Assembly: GCA_024639765.1 (NCBI GenBank)
Contig: JAHEHU010000004.1
Location: forward strand, 34,126-76,683
From: Eudoraea sp.
GTDB lineage: Bacteria > Bacteroidota > Bacteroidia > Flavobacteriales > Flavobacteriaceae
Direction: 5' to 3'
Length of the DNA: 42,558 nt
Shown here piece by piece: positions 16,167 to 24,553 of this stretch. A program made the position numbers and the translations under genes. The notes beneath the pieces were generated by a model that saw nothing but the letters and a program-made list of their open reading frames with translations, searched no databases and was not told the origin of the DNA. Each line of letters opens with the position of its first letter. Positions within the stretch are counted from its first letter, which is position 1.

Positions 16167-17978
16167 TTAAGCAAATATCTTTTTGTCGTCAGGCACGGTC
16201 AATACCTCTTTATTTGTAAGTACTTCAGCCAATGAAGTGGTTTTTGAAAGTTCATACTTGTAATAAAATTTCATCGCATGGATCTTAGCTTTATAGAAAT
16301 CAGTGCTATAATTCGTATCCCCGTTCACCATGGCATCTTCTGCCCTTTTGGCCATATCTAACCACAACCAGGCAATGGTTATGCTTCCAAAAAATTCCAT
16401 AAATATCGTGGCATCGGACAGGAAGCGTTGATAATCTCCCTTCATTGCAAAAGCCATTAGTGAGTGAACCACCTTTTCGGCCAACCCCACTTTTTCACCT
16501 AGTATTTTGGCATACGGAACCAAAGATTCATGGGCCATCGCCTGTTGTATGGAATTCGATATCTCTTCAGCCAATAATGTAAAGGCACGGCCCTTTTCCA
16601 TAGTAATTTTCCGGCCTAAAAGATCCTGAGATTGAATACCTGTTGTTCCTTCATAAATTGAAAAAATGCGTATATCCCGTAAATATTGCTGTAAGATATA
16701 ATCTGAACAGAAGCCATATCCACCAAGCACCTGTACCCCTTGATCTACACCCACTTTACCCATTTCAGAGGGGTAGGTTTTTACAATGGGTGTCATTATT
16801 TCTAACAGCAGGTTGTATTTTTCCTGCTCTTTCGGATCTGATAGTGACAGTGCAAGATCCTGATATTTTGCCGCTAATAAGATAAGGCTCAAGGAAGCTT
16901 CCGAAATGGTTTTTTGCAGCATCAACATTCTGCGAACATCGGGATGATTAATGATAAGTGTCTGCTCCTGTTCCACATCTTTTTTACCGGTGCTGGTAAG
17001 TTTGCGTCCCTGAGGTCTTTCATTTGCATAATTTAATGAGGCATGATATGCCGCCGTTGCTATGGCTGCCGCACCTCGTCCCACACCAATTCTTGCGCCA
17101 TTCATCATGAGGAACATATATTTCAATCCTTGATGGGGTTCCCCTACCAACCATCCTGTGCAATCTTCCTTATCCCCGAAGAATAAGTGGGTTGTGCAAT
17201 ACCCTTTTTGACCCATCTTTTGAAAATCGGCAACCGTGGTAACATCGTTAGATCTTAATTCTCCGGCTTCGGCGGGTCTGTTCTTAGGAACCACAAAAAG
17301 TGATATGCCTTTAGTGCCTGCAGGTGCTCCCTTGATCCGTGCCAATACCAGGTGAACAATATTCTCCGCTCCTTCATAATCTCCTGCAGAAATAAATATT
17401 TTCTGTCCATGTATCTTATAGGTATCTCCATTTGGCGTTGCTGAAGTAACAATATCGGAAAGCGAACTACCTGCCTGTGGTTCTGTTAAACACATAGTAC
17501 CCCCCCAATCTCCGCTTAACATTTTAGGAACGTATGTATCATTCAATGCCTGATTGCCGAAATGGGTGATGAGTTCCGCAGCTCCAATGGTTAAGCCTAT
17601 GTATCCCGGTAATTGATTGTTAGCGGCTTCCTGAATAAAGGCAGAGGCATTAACCGCCATGGATGGCATTTGCATACCACCTGAAGCTATGCTGAATGGT
17701 CCTGAGATAAAACCCATGTCACCTCCGGCCTTCATGTATTTCTTTACTTGTGGATGCACCACTATTCTCCCATCTTTATAATGTGCAGGATGTTCATCCA
17801 TCTCCCTGAAATAGGGAAACATCTCTTTATCCGCAAAATCTTTGACGGCATTGAGCATCATATCTATAGACTCCTGATCATAGTCTGAGTATCTCTCTAG
17901 TTTGAGAACAGCTTGAAGATTGTGAACATCAAAAAGTAAAAATTTCAAGGTGTCCATATCTATATATTGCTTCTTCAT
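16167..17978 (-). CDS. long-form acyl-CoA dehydrogenase with C-terminal extension
   Basis: A 603-residue flavoprotein, first gene of the operon. It has an N-terminal extension domain, a core with MCLTEPQAGSSLSD (FAD binding), GGYGFCSDYILQQYLRDIRI, and the catalytic-base segment IYEGTTGIQSQDLLGRK, then about 130 extra C-terminal residues. This long class includes enzymes named 3-methylmercaptopropionyl-CoA dehydrogenase (DmdC) but also many general acyl-CoA dehydrogenases; nothing else here belongs to the DMSP pathway, so that name is not adopted. It starts acyl-chain oxidation by making trans-2-enoyl-CoA. The 145-base spacer upstream is divergent with a lipoprotein gene and should hold the operon promoter, though no consensus pair is clear. 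Confidence 0.87.
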   Translation of the reverse strand: MKKQYIDMDTLKFLLFDVHNLQAVLKLERYSDYDQESIDMMLNAVKDFADKEMFPYFREMDEHPAHYKDGRIVVHPQVKKYMKAGGDMGFISGPFSIASGGMQMPSMAVNASAFIQEAANNQLPGYIGLTIGAAELITHFGNQALNDTYVPKMLSGDWGGTMCLTEPQAGSSLSDIVTSATPNGDTYKIHGQKIFISAGDYEGAENIVHLVLARIKGAPAGTKGISLFVVPKNRPAEAGELRSNDVTTVADFQKMGQKGYCTTHLFFGDKEDCTGWLVGEPHQGLKYMFLMMNGARIGVGRGAAAIATAAYHASLNYANERPQGRKLTSTGKKDVEQEQTLIINHPDVRRMLMLQKTISEASLSLILLAAKYQDLALSLSDPKEQEKYNLLLEIMTPIVKTYPSEMGKVGVDQGVQVLGGYGFCSDYILQQYLRDIRIFSIYEGTTGIQSQDLLGRKITMEKGRAFTLLAEEISNSIQQAMAHESLVPYAKILGEKVGLAEKVVHSLMAFAMKGDYQRFLSDATIFMEFFGSITIAWLWLDMAKRAEDAMVNGDTNYSTDFYKAKIHAMKFYYKYELSKTTSLAEVLTNKEVLTVPDDKKIFA

Positions 17979-18123
17979 TGCGCTATCATGTATTTATTTA
18001 GTCTTCTAAGATAATAGATTAAATGGGCACTACCTTGCGAGCCAGGCAAATCCTTTGAATAAAGCAGCTATTTCATAAGTACTAAAAATTCTATAAATAG
18101 TATCTTAGCAGAAATTCTTTGTT

Positions 18124-18603
18124 ATGAAATTACATTATGCAACTAAGTTACTCTCGGGGCTCGCGCTACTTGCGATGATCTCATGTTCAAATTCTTCCGA
18201 CGAAGAACCCGGGCTCTCACAGGAACAACTGGAAACAATTAGCGGCATGTACAATCTCACTGAGTATATAGTGAGCCCAGCGCAAGATCTAAATAATGAT
18301 GAGGTGTTTTCTGAGGACCTTTTGGATGAGCTAAATTGCCTTAACGCCAGCCTTATTTTGAGGGAAGATCTCAGTTTTAGTTTATTTGAGATCCAATTAG
18401 ATGTAACCTCCATTACGAATGACCAATATGTCATTTTCTGTGGTGATAACAAAACAACATCCGGTACCTGGGACCTGGTCAATAACCAAATAGTTCTCTC
18501 CCAGGGAACAGAAGGAACGTATTCCATTAATGGAACTGTCTTAACACGTACGGAAGGCAATAACTTACCTGATTTTCAGCGAATTGTATTTGAAAAACAA
18601 TAA
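18124..18603 (+). CDS. small lipoprotein, lipocalin-like
   Basis: A 159-residue exported protein with a signal peptide and lipobox ending at Cys21 (LLAMISC), followed by an acidic SNSSDEEPG linker. The mature part resembles the lipocalin-like family common in Bacteroidota: an ISGMYNLTEYIV opening, a SLILREDLSFSL strand, a SGTWDLVNNQIVL strand and a final YSINGTVLTRT. Two cysteines (in LNCLN and IFCGD) may pair. Ligand and role are unknown. It is divergent from the catabolic operon and 15 bases before a hairpin. Confidence 0.75.
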   Translation: MKLHYATKLLSGLALLAMISCSNSSDEEPGLSQEQLETISGMYNLTEYIVSPAQDLNNDEVFSEDLLDELNCLNASLILREDLSFSLFEIQLDVTSITNDQYVIFCGDNKTTSGTWDLVNNQIVLSQGTEGTYSINGTVLTRTEGNNLPDFQRIVFEKQ

Positions 18604-18612
18604 AACACACCG

Positions 18613-18640
18613 GTGCTATATAGCACTTTGTTCTTCTTTT
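18613..18640 (+). terminator. possible terminator after the lipoprotein gene
   Basis: Perfect inverted repeat GTGCTA-TA-TAGCAC (18613-18626) followed by a T-rich stretch (TTTGTTCTTCTTTT). The T tract is interrupted, so strength is uncertain. Confidence 0.45.
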
Positions 18641-18692
18641 AACTGTAGAATAGCTTTATAAAAAGTTTCACAATACAGGAAACACTTTCGTG

Positions 18693-18700
18693 TATCTTTG
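18693..18700 (+). promoter_or_regulatory. -7 element for the YeeE/YedE pair
   Basis: TATCTTTG fits the Bacteroidota -7 consensus TAnnTTTG exactly. No TTG sits at the usual distance upstream. If used, transcription would begin near 18707, just before the ATG at 18714, which argues against the earlier ATG at 18690 as the start. Confidence 0.4.
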
Positions 18701-18713
18701 CAAAAAAAAATTG

Positions 18714-19277
18714 ATGGATGCTATCTTACAACCATGGCCGTGGTATGTTTCAGGACCTTTGATAACCCTGGTCATGATTACACTCATATATTTTGGCAAA
18801 ACATTCGGGATGTCCAGTAACCTGCGTACTATGTGCAGTTTAGGGGGAGCAGGCAAATATGCTACTTTTTTTAAGTTAGATTGGAAAGCCCAGCGATGGA
18901 ATCTCACAGTTGTAGCAGGGGCCATCATAGGTGGTTTTATCGCAGTGACATTTTTATCCGATGGGTCGGTTATTGATCTGAATCCTAAGACGGTATCGGA
19001 CCTTAAGGCACTTGGGTTCAAGAATGCCGGTGCTACATTGTTACCACCTGAACTCTATGATTGGGATCACGTCTGGAGTCTGAAGGGCTTGCTCATACTT
19101 GTTGGAGGAGGATTTATAGTTGGTTTTGGAACCCGTTATGCCGGTGGCTGCACCTCGGGTCATGCCATTACAGGTCTAAGTAATTTACAGTGGCCATCCT
19201 TCGTCGCCGTTATTGGTTTTTTCATAGGCGGTTTATTTATGACCCACGTTCTGTTTCCTTTAATATTTACTGCATGA
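18714..19277 (+). CDS. YeeE/YedE-family transporter, first half
   Basis: A 187-residue inner-membrane protein (start at ATG 18714, MDAILQPWPWYVSG). It contains hydrophobic helices and the family motif VGFGTRYAGGCTSGHAITGLS near the C-terminus, where the conserved cysteine is thought to relay sulfur in TsuA-type thiosulfate transporters. It has a 4-base ATGA overlap with the second half. Split YeeE/YedE pairs of this size are well known next to sulfide/sulfur-handling genes; no rhodanese or persulfide dioxygenase is adjacent here. Transported species (thiosulfate or other sulfur form) is inferred. Confidence 0.87.
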   Translation: MDAILQPWPWYVSGPLITLVMITLIYFGKTFGMSSNLRTMCSLGGAGKYATFFKLDWKAQRWNLTVVAGAIIGGFIAVTFLSDGSVIDLNPKTVSDLKALGFKNAGATLLPPELYDWDHVWSLKGLLILVGGGFIVGFGTRYAGGCTSGHAITGLSNLQWPSFVAVIGFFIGGLFMTHVLFPLIFTA

Positions 19278-19687
19278 AGTTGTTGAAATTTTTATTTGTC
19301 GGTATATTTTTTGGGATCGTTCTGGTAAAATCAGAAGCCGTATCCTGGTACAGGATCTTTGAAATGTTCAAGTTCCAATCTTTCCATATGTATGGGATCA
19401 TTGGATCTGCTGTTATACTGGGGATCATTGCTATATGGGTGATCAAAAGAACAGGTTTGAAAAGCATAGACAAGGAATCAATCAACATACCCCCCAAGGA
19501 TAAAGGCATGTTTCGTCTTCTGATTGGAGGAACCATTTTTGGGTTTGGCTGGGCATTGGCCGGGGCCTGTCCCGGTCCTATGTACATCCTGGTTGGAACG
19601 GGGGTTTTCTCCATGCTCCTTGTAATAGGAGGGGCTATACTTGGCACCTTCCTTTATGGCTTGTTACGAGACAAATTGCCCCATTAA
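19274..19687 (+). CDS. YeeE/YedE-family transporter, second half
   Basis: A 137-residue membrane protein starting at the ATG at 19274, inside the stop of the first half (ATGA). It has about four helices and the paired motif GGTIFGFGWALAGACPGPMY with the conserved cysteine of the family. Together with the preceding gene it makes the equivalent of one full-length YeeE/YedE (TsuA-like) transporter. It ends 5 bases before the convergent stop of the phosphorylase gene at 19693. Confidence 0.87.
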   Translation: MKLLKFLFVGIFFGIVLVKSEAVSWYRIFEMFKFQSFHMYGIIGSAVILGIIAIWVIKRTGLKSIDKESINIPPKDKGMFRLLIGGTIFGFGWALAGACPGPMYILVGTGVFSMLLVIGGAILGTFLYGLLRDKLPH

Positions 19688-19692
19688 CTGTT

Positions 19693-22600
19693 TTACATAG
19701 GAACTTCTTCCAATGGAAGAGATACTTTTATCATTTTAATCTCGCCTGTTCTACGAAAGATCTTGGTGCTGGCCTCAGTGTCTAGAATTACTTCATCATA
19801 ATGCTGTGCAGATCCGTCCTGGAACAAAATATCCATAGCCTTTTCCTTTCCAAAAGTATAGATCACAGGGGTTTGACAATACGTAAACGCCAACGATCCC
19901 GCTGCTAAAGAAATTGACTGCTCCTCATTATTTAGGTCTAAATATTTAAAAACCTGATCTTCCTTAAGGATCTCTTCCTTCTGCAACAAACCTGCCCCAA
20001 ACGAGAGTTTGCCTTCCTGTACCTCTATCCCCAATTCTGCAATACGGCTGAGAATATCTTCTTTTACCTGTCCTGTCATACCCGGCTGCTGTGCTCCTTT
20101 GGTTGCAGGGGTATGAGAATAGGGATCTGTGGGGAATGCTCCATATAATTCAGGGGATTTATGTACTCCAATTCCCTCGTTGATCTCGTGAAAATGAGTC
20201 ATGAGACCCTGTATTACTTCTTTGTCCGCTCCTTGTTGAATAGCACTTTTACAACATTCCATGACAGCCAACAACAATTTTGAGACCATATGCCAGTAAA
20301 TAGAGCCTAAGCCCTCATAGCCAAAAAAGGTTCCTGATCTTCCGGTGAACGACTTATGATCGAATACTTCTTCAAAGATCCCCAACACTAGCTCTTTTTC
20401 CTTCTTTACCAACTTTGAATACGAGCTTGTTTCCAATTTATTCAACGCCCGTTTCAGATCTTTTGCATTATTGAAATTTCCACTGAAATGATATATCCCC
20501 TCCGTATCCTGTTCCAAAACTTGCCTGTTACCTTCTTTTACCAATTGTGTTAGCAGTTCCGAATTTTTTATGGATGCCGCCGGTATGACATTCTTATCCA
20601 TAAACCTTGGCAAGTCTTTGTTAGGGTATAGAATATAACTGTACTGATCTTTGCGATACAGCGCGCTTTCTTTAAGGTTATCCAACAGGCTAAGAACATT
20701 CTCAGGAAGTAAATATCCCGAACTCAGCACCGCAACCTGCCCTTCTAGCATTACACTTAAATAATCTACTGCAGTTCCTTTTTTAGCAGCTATCTCGATG
20801 AGATTATATGAATGATACAACTTGTCTTCGCGTTGATTAGCGTCTATAGAATGTTCCAGATATGGCAACATTGAATCTATAAAATTCAGTAATTCATTCT
20901 TAGAAATGGAAGCCTTTCTTCCACTATATCCTGAATTATAGATCTGCTCCCGGTAATCGCTGCCTGCCATACCAAGTCCGTCCATGATCTGCAGGCGTTC
21001 ATGATCAGAGAAGGTCCCTTCCAGACTATTTTTATGCGTATCCAGGGTTAGAACCACCGATTTGAAGAATTGTACCAACTCCTCAGACACTTCCACTTTG
21101 TTTGTGGCATTCTTTTCTACGATCTCTCTAAATTTTGCCAGGAACCTACGTAAGTAATACAAGGTTACCATTGATACTCCGTTACCCACCAGGGCATTAT
21201 TTGCATCGTTCCATTCCGGCCTCTGTGTATTGAGCCATATCCCTGCTTCAGGTATGAAGTTAGAACACTTGGCGAGGATGGTTGCCAATAATTTTTCCAC
21301 CAAGTTTACGTGGTAAACTTTGCCGTTTTGCGCTTGTATTAATGCTCCATCTGCCCCAACTTTTTCCTTAATATCATTGATCTTCTGATCTAACTCATGA
21401 TCAAAAACAATAGTATCCTTAGGATCTGCCAGCGTATCGTAGTAACTTTTTATCTTATAGGGAACATTTGCGTACACAAATAGTGCCTGATCCCAATACT
21501 CATTGAGTCTTGAAGGATAATAATCCTCAATAAACTCCAGGAATTTCAATAGGTAAATGATCTGATGATCTCCCCAATACCCTATATAAGACCAAGGGTC
21601 ATTGGGTTCTATTACTTCCCAGTCAAAACCGCTTTTAGTGACACGGTAAGGGTTATAGCCCTCAAAAGTAGAGGCATTTAGAAACTTGTGGATCATACTA
21701 TCTATGAACTCCGGATATGAATGTGCAAGGGCTTCCCAGTTCTGAAAAATATCGCGCCAATTACCTTCATAATCCAGGATCTTGGAACCGTCTACCTCAC
21801 TTCGGGTATTGATAGAGAATTTATTCCAGGGCCTACTTGGATCCCCATGTCTACGACTAAATTTCAAGGGCAGGTATTCCAGGCAAAGTCGTTGAAAATC
21901 TGCATCCTTACTTTTCATAGAAAGCGCCCTTAGCGTCTGTACATCAAAGACCTCAGGTAATTGCTCTAGTTGTTTTGAAAATGACTCAAACACCTTTTTG
22001 TTGGCATTTTGCAGATAGGCACTCAGGTCCGCTCTTTCTATATTATAGTCATGATCGAAAATGCCGCCACGCATAATATTGTACAACACATTGGCATAAT
22101 GCCTTGAGGTTCTTAGATGATCTCTTGTACTTTGCAGGCCATCAGCGGCCCCTGCCAACTTGCGCAATCCGTTGGTGCCCATTTCCACATCGGCATATAC
22201 CTCCTTTTCAAGACTCGAAGGCGATCTTAATTTACTCTTGAGATCAGCAATTCCGGAAGCACTCTGGTTCACATTGGCAACGATCATCCATTCTATGGAA
22301 TCCTTAGCCTTAATGGTAGGGGACGCATTCACAAAATAAGCCCCTTTTTCTGCCCTTATATCAGTTTCCTGGGTTAGGGACTTCCCCTTCTTAAAATCTT
22401 CTAATTGAAGCGAAGACACCAGATAGATCGCTTTTTTAAACCCAAGAGACCAGGCTACATTTGCTTTAAGTGCCTCACTAGGCTCAGCTTTGTCTACAAT
22501 AATGGCACTTAAAGCATAAATGCCAAGACCAGATGACGGTAATAATTCATTTTTCTTATAAGCATCCACCAAATTGCTCCGGGAATTTTGAAGCTCAGGA

Positions 22601-23166
22601 TTAACACCATAGGGAAGTATATTTTGAATACCATCGAGTATTTCTACCTTCATGTCCTTATCTGATTGGCTTGTGATCCTGGTTCGCTTTACAAAGCCAA
22701 ACTTATTGCTGGAATTCCATTGATAGGTAAAGGTAAGCCCGAGGTCCTCATTGATCTCCTCAAATATGATCTTATTCCCGTACATATTTTTGTAGAGATT
22801 TCGGCTAATGCCATAAAGTCCCTTGTATTGATCCGAAAATGGTTCCCATAGAAAGGTGTCTGAACCGCTCTCTACCCGCAAGATTGTTTTACTCCCGGTG
22901 ATCTCGGCAGACTCTGTGATCTTATCATCTGTGTAGTATGGGAACAACGCATACTCACTATTCTTCCTGCCGGCACTTAGCCCGCCATTGCTGGAAATGA
23001 ACATCCAATGATTAGAATCGCTCACAATGCTCATAAAAAACGGCCGCATAGCGTCGCTATTGGTTATCTTGTAAAAAGGCTCATTATCTATGACCACCTG
23101 GCTACCGGTAACTTTCACCGACTCTGTATGAATGGTACTTTTTCCTATTCTAATTCCTTTCCCCAT
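19693..23166 (-). CDS. GH149/GH94-like beta-1,3-glucan phosphorylase
   Basis: A 1157-residue cytoplasmic enzyme (no signal peptide). It has the GH94-related layout: N-terminal beta-sandwich (from residue 1 to about 330), helical linker, (alpha/alpha)6 barrel including RRHGDPSRPWNKFSI, LDYEGNWRDIFQNWEAL and NTQRPEWNDANNALVGNGVS (around 645-665, containing the candidate general-acid Asp), then a C-terminal beta domain. Length near 1150 is longer than GH94 (about 800-900) and fits the GH149 and GH161 beta-1,3-oligoglucan phosphorylases. GH149 is known in Bacteroidota loci with GH3, GH16, GH17 and GH30, as seen here. Expected reaction: phosphorolysis of beta-1,3-oligoglucosides to glucose 1-phosphate. 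Family choice between GH149 and GH161 is from memory. Confidence 0.8.
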   Translation of the reverse strand: MGKGIRIGKSTIHTESVKVTGSQVVIDNEPFYKITNSDAMRPFFMSIVSDSNHWMFISSNGGLSAGRKNSEYALFPYYTDDKITESAEITGSKTILRVESGSDTFLWEPFSDQYKGLYGISRNLYKNMYGNKIIFEEINEDLGLTFTYQWNSSNKFGFVKRTRITSQSDKDMKVEILDGIQNILPYGVNPELQNSRSNLVDAYKKNELLPSSGLGIYALSAIIVDKAEPSEALKANVAWSLGFKKAIYLVSSLQLEDFKKGKSLTQETDIRAEKGAYFVNASPTIKAKDSIEWMIVANVNQSASGIADLKSKLRSPSSLEKEVYADVEMGTNGLRKLAGAADGLQSTRDHLRTSRHYANVLYNIMRGGIFDHDYNIERADLSAYLQNANKKVFESFSKQLEQLPEVFDVQTLRALSMKSKDADFQRLCLEYLPLKFSRRHGDPSRPWNKFSINTRSEVDGSKILDYEGNWRDIFQNWEALAHSYPEFIDSMIHKFLNASTFEGYNPYRVTKSGFDWEVIEPNDPWSYIGYWGDHQIIYLLKFLEFIEDYYPSRLNEYWDQALFVYANVPYKIKSYYDTLADPKDTIVFDHELDQKINDIKEKVGADGALIQAQNGKVYHVNLVEKLLATILAKCSNFIPEAGIWLNTQRPEWNDANNALVGNGVSMVTLYYLRRFLAKFREIVEKNATNKVEVSEELVQFFKSVVLTLDTHKNSLEGTFSDHERLQIMDGLGMAGSDYREQIYNSGYSGRKASISKNELLNFIDSMLPYLEHSIDANQREDKLYHSYNLIEIAAKKGTAVDYLSVMLEGQVAVLSSGYLLPENVLSLLDNLKESALYRKDQYSYILYPNKDLPRFMDKNVIPAASIKNSELLTQLVKEGNRQVLEQDTEGIYHFSGNFNNAKDLKRALNKLETSSYSKLVKKEKELVLGIFEEVFDHKSFTGRSGTFFGYEGLGSIYWHMVSKLLLAVMECCKSAIQQGADKEVIQGLMTHFHEINEGIGVHKSPELYGAFPTDPYSHTPATKGAQQPGMTGQVKEDILSRIAELGIEVQEGKLSFGAGLLQKEEILKEDQVFKYLDLNNEEQSISLAAGSLAFTYCQTPVIYTFGKEKAMDILFQDGSAQHYDEVILDTEASTKIFRRTGEIKMIKVSLPLEEVPM

Positions 23167-23233
23167 GGTAATTACATTATATTATTATAGTTCTTTCTTC
23201 TAAAAGATATTCTGTTTATTGTCTACCAGCATT

Positions 23234-24499
23234 CTATTTTACCATAAATGGAATATTGGCTGTAGCCGCTTTATTATCGCTATCTATGGCATACATAAAC
23301 AAACGATATTCCCCGGCTTCGGGAGCATTCAACAAGATGGAATTCCCGTTTTGTTTTTTTAATACACCTTGTACTGCCATCGGTTTTTCTTCATAGTCTC
23401 CCCCATCCTTCAGATCTGTGCTTTCTGGCAAGACTTCCCATTTAAAGATCAATGATTTATCACGGGGGCTACTGATTTCAGCAATAGCATGGTATTCTTT
23501 ATTTGCTTGTAGTGTTACATCATCATAGGCTGTCTTGCCATTGAGTATAAACGAATCTACTGTGGGCGCCCTGCTATCGGGCCAGGTTTCGTTCCAAATG
23601 TAGTGCATTACATCTACCGCTTCTGTTTCCTGGCCACTTTCAAGAAAGACTCCATACCAAGTAGGCGTTCGTTCCTGTTTATTACCCCATAAAAAAACAT
23701 ATGATCCTATACACTGGGCCGGATCTGACTCAATTCCGGCTTTGTACCGCTTTAAATAATTTGCTGCCTTCACCGTGCTATTCTCTTCTATGGGCGCTCC
23801 CCAGGATGTTTTAGGTACTTCCCAATGACCGGTAGCGCCCCATTCTGAAACGATGTATGGTCCTTCCCATCCAAATTTTCGTATCATTTTTGGTAAAATT
23901 GGCAAACTACCGTACAATTGAAAGGAAAGAACATCCAGGTCCGGGCAACGTTCTTTTATGCTGCGTACTTCTTTTTTGAAAATACCAGATAAACTGGTAG
24001 TGGTTAAATGATTGGGATCCACTTCATGGATCATTTCAGAGATCTCGTTTACAGCATCCCAAACCTTTGGATTTGTATACCTGAGATTAAGTTCGTTTCC
24101 AATACCCCACATCAACAGTGCCGGATGATCCTTCAGTTGCACTACTTCATTTCTGATGGCTTCCAATTGAGCTTGAACCTGTTTGGCATCGTCATAATCG
24201 AATCCATGACGTTCCCTACCCACTTCAATACCCATACAGACCATTAGGCCATAATGATGGGCTTCATCCAATATTTCTAAAGCACTCCTGATACCATTCT
24301 CTATTCGCCAGGTTCGAAATGAGTTTCCCTTATGATTTGCAAGGGCCTTTATATCCCCAAATTCTAATCCAGCACCACGGATAAAGAAGGGTTCTTTGTT
24401 TACCAGTAACTGAAACGCCCCCTCGGTTTCTTCTATTTCCACCTTGGCAGGCTTCATAGTGCTTAATTTTGTATCCGTTGCTTTCGTTTTAGTAACCAT
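23234..24499 (-). CDS. cytoplasmic TIM-barrel glycoside hydrolase (GH2/GH5-like, clan A)
   Basis: A 421-residue protein without a signal peptide. The TIM barrel (about 25-320) starts with VNKEPFFIRGAGLEFGD, typical of the GH2 C-terminal barrel. The acid/base candidate is E136 in WGIGNELNLR and the nucleophile candidate is E219 in YIVSEWGATG. It lacks the beta-sandwich domains of true GH2 enzymes. A C-terminal Ig-like domain (about 325-421) follows. It lies 67 bases upstream of the phosphorylase gene and downstream of the sugar porter, so it likely acts on imported beta-glucan oligosaccharides. I cannot place it in a numbered family; specificity is unknown. Confidence 0.72.
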   Translation of the reverse strand: MVTKTKATDTKLSTMKPAKVEIEETEGAFQLLVNKEPFFIRGAGLEFGDIKALANHKGNSFRTWRIENGIRSALEILDEAHHYGLMVCMGIEVGRERHGFDYDDAKQVQAQLEAIRNEVVQLKDHPALLMWGIGNELNLRYTNPKVWDAVNEISEMIHEVDPNHLTTTSLSGIFKKEVRSIKERCPDLDVLSFQLYGSLPILPKMIRKFGWEGPYIVSEWGATGHWEVPKTSWGAPIEENSTVKAANYLKRYKAGIESDPAQCIGSYVFLWGNKQERTPTWYGVFLESGQETEAVDVMHYIWNETWPDSRAPTVDSFILNGKTAYDDVTLQANKEYHAIAEISSPRDKSLIFKWEVLPESTDLKDGGDYEEKPMAVQGVLKKQNGNSILLNAPEAGEYRLFMYAIDSDNKAATANIPFMVK

Positions 24500-24553
24500 T
24501 TTTTATCTGCTATGCTATGTCTATAAGATTAGGATATCCGGGGACTCAATCAT

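Noticed and set aside
16167-17978. DmdC (DMSP demethylation pathway) assignment
   Set aside because: Length fits, but none of dmdA, dmdB or dmdD is nearby and the long acyl-CoA dehydrogenase class is broad.
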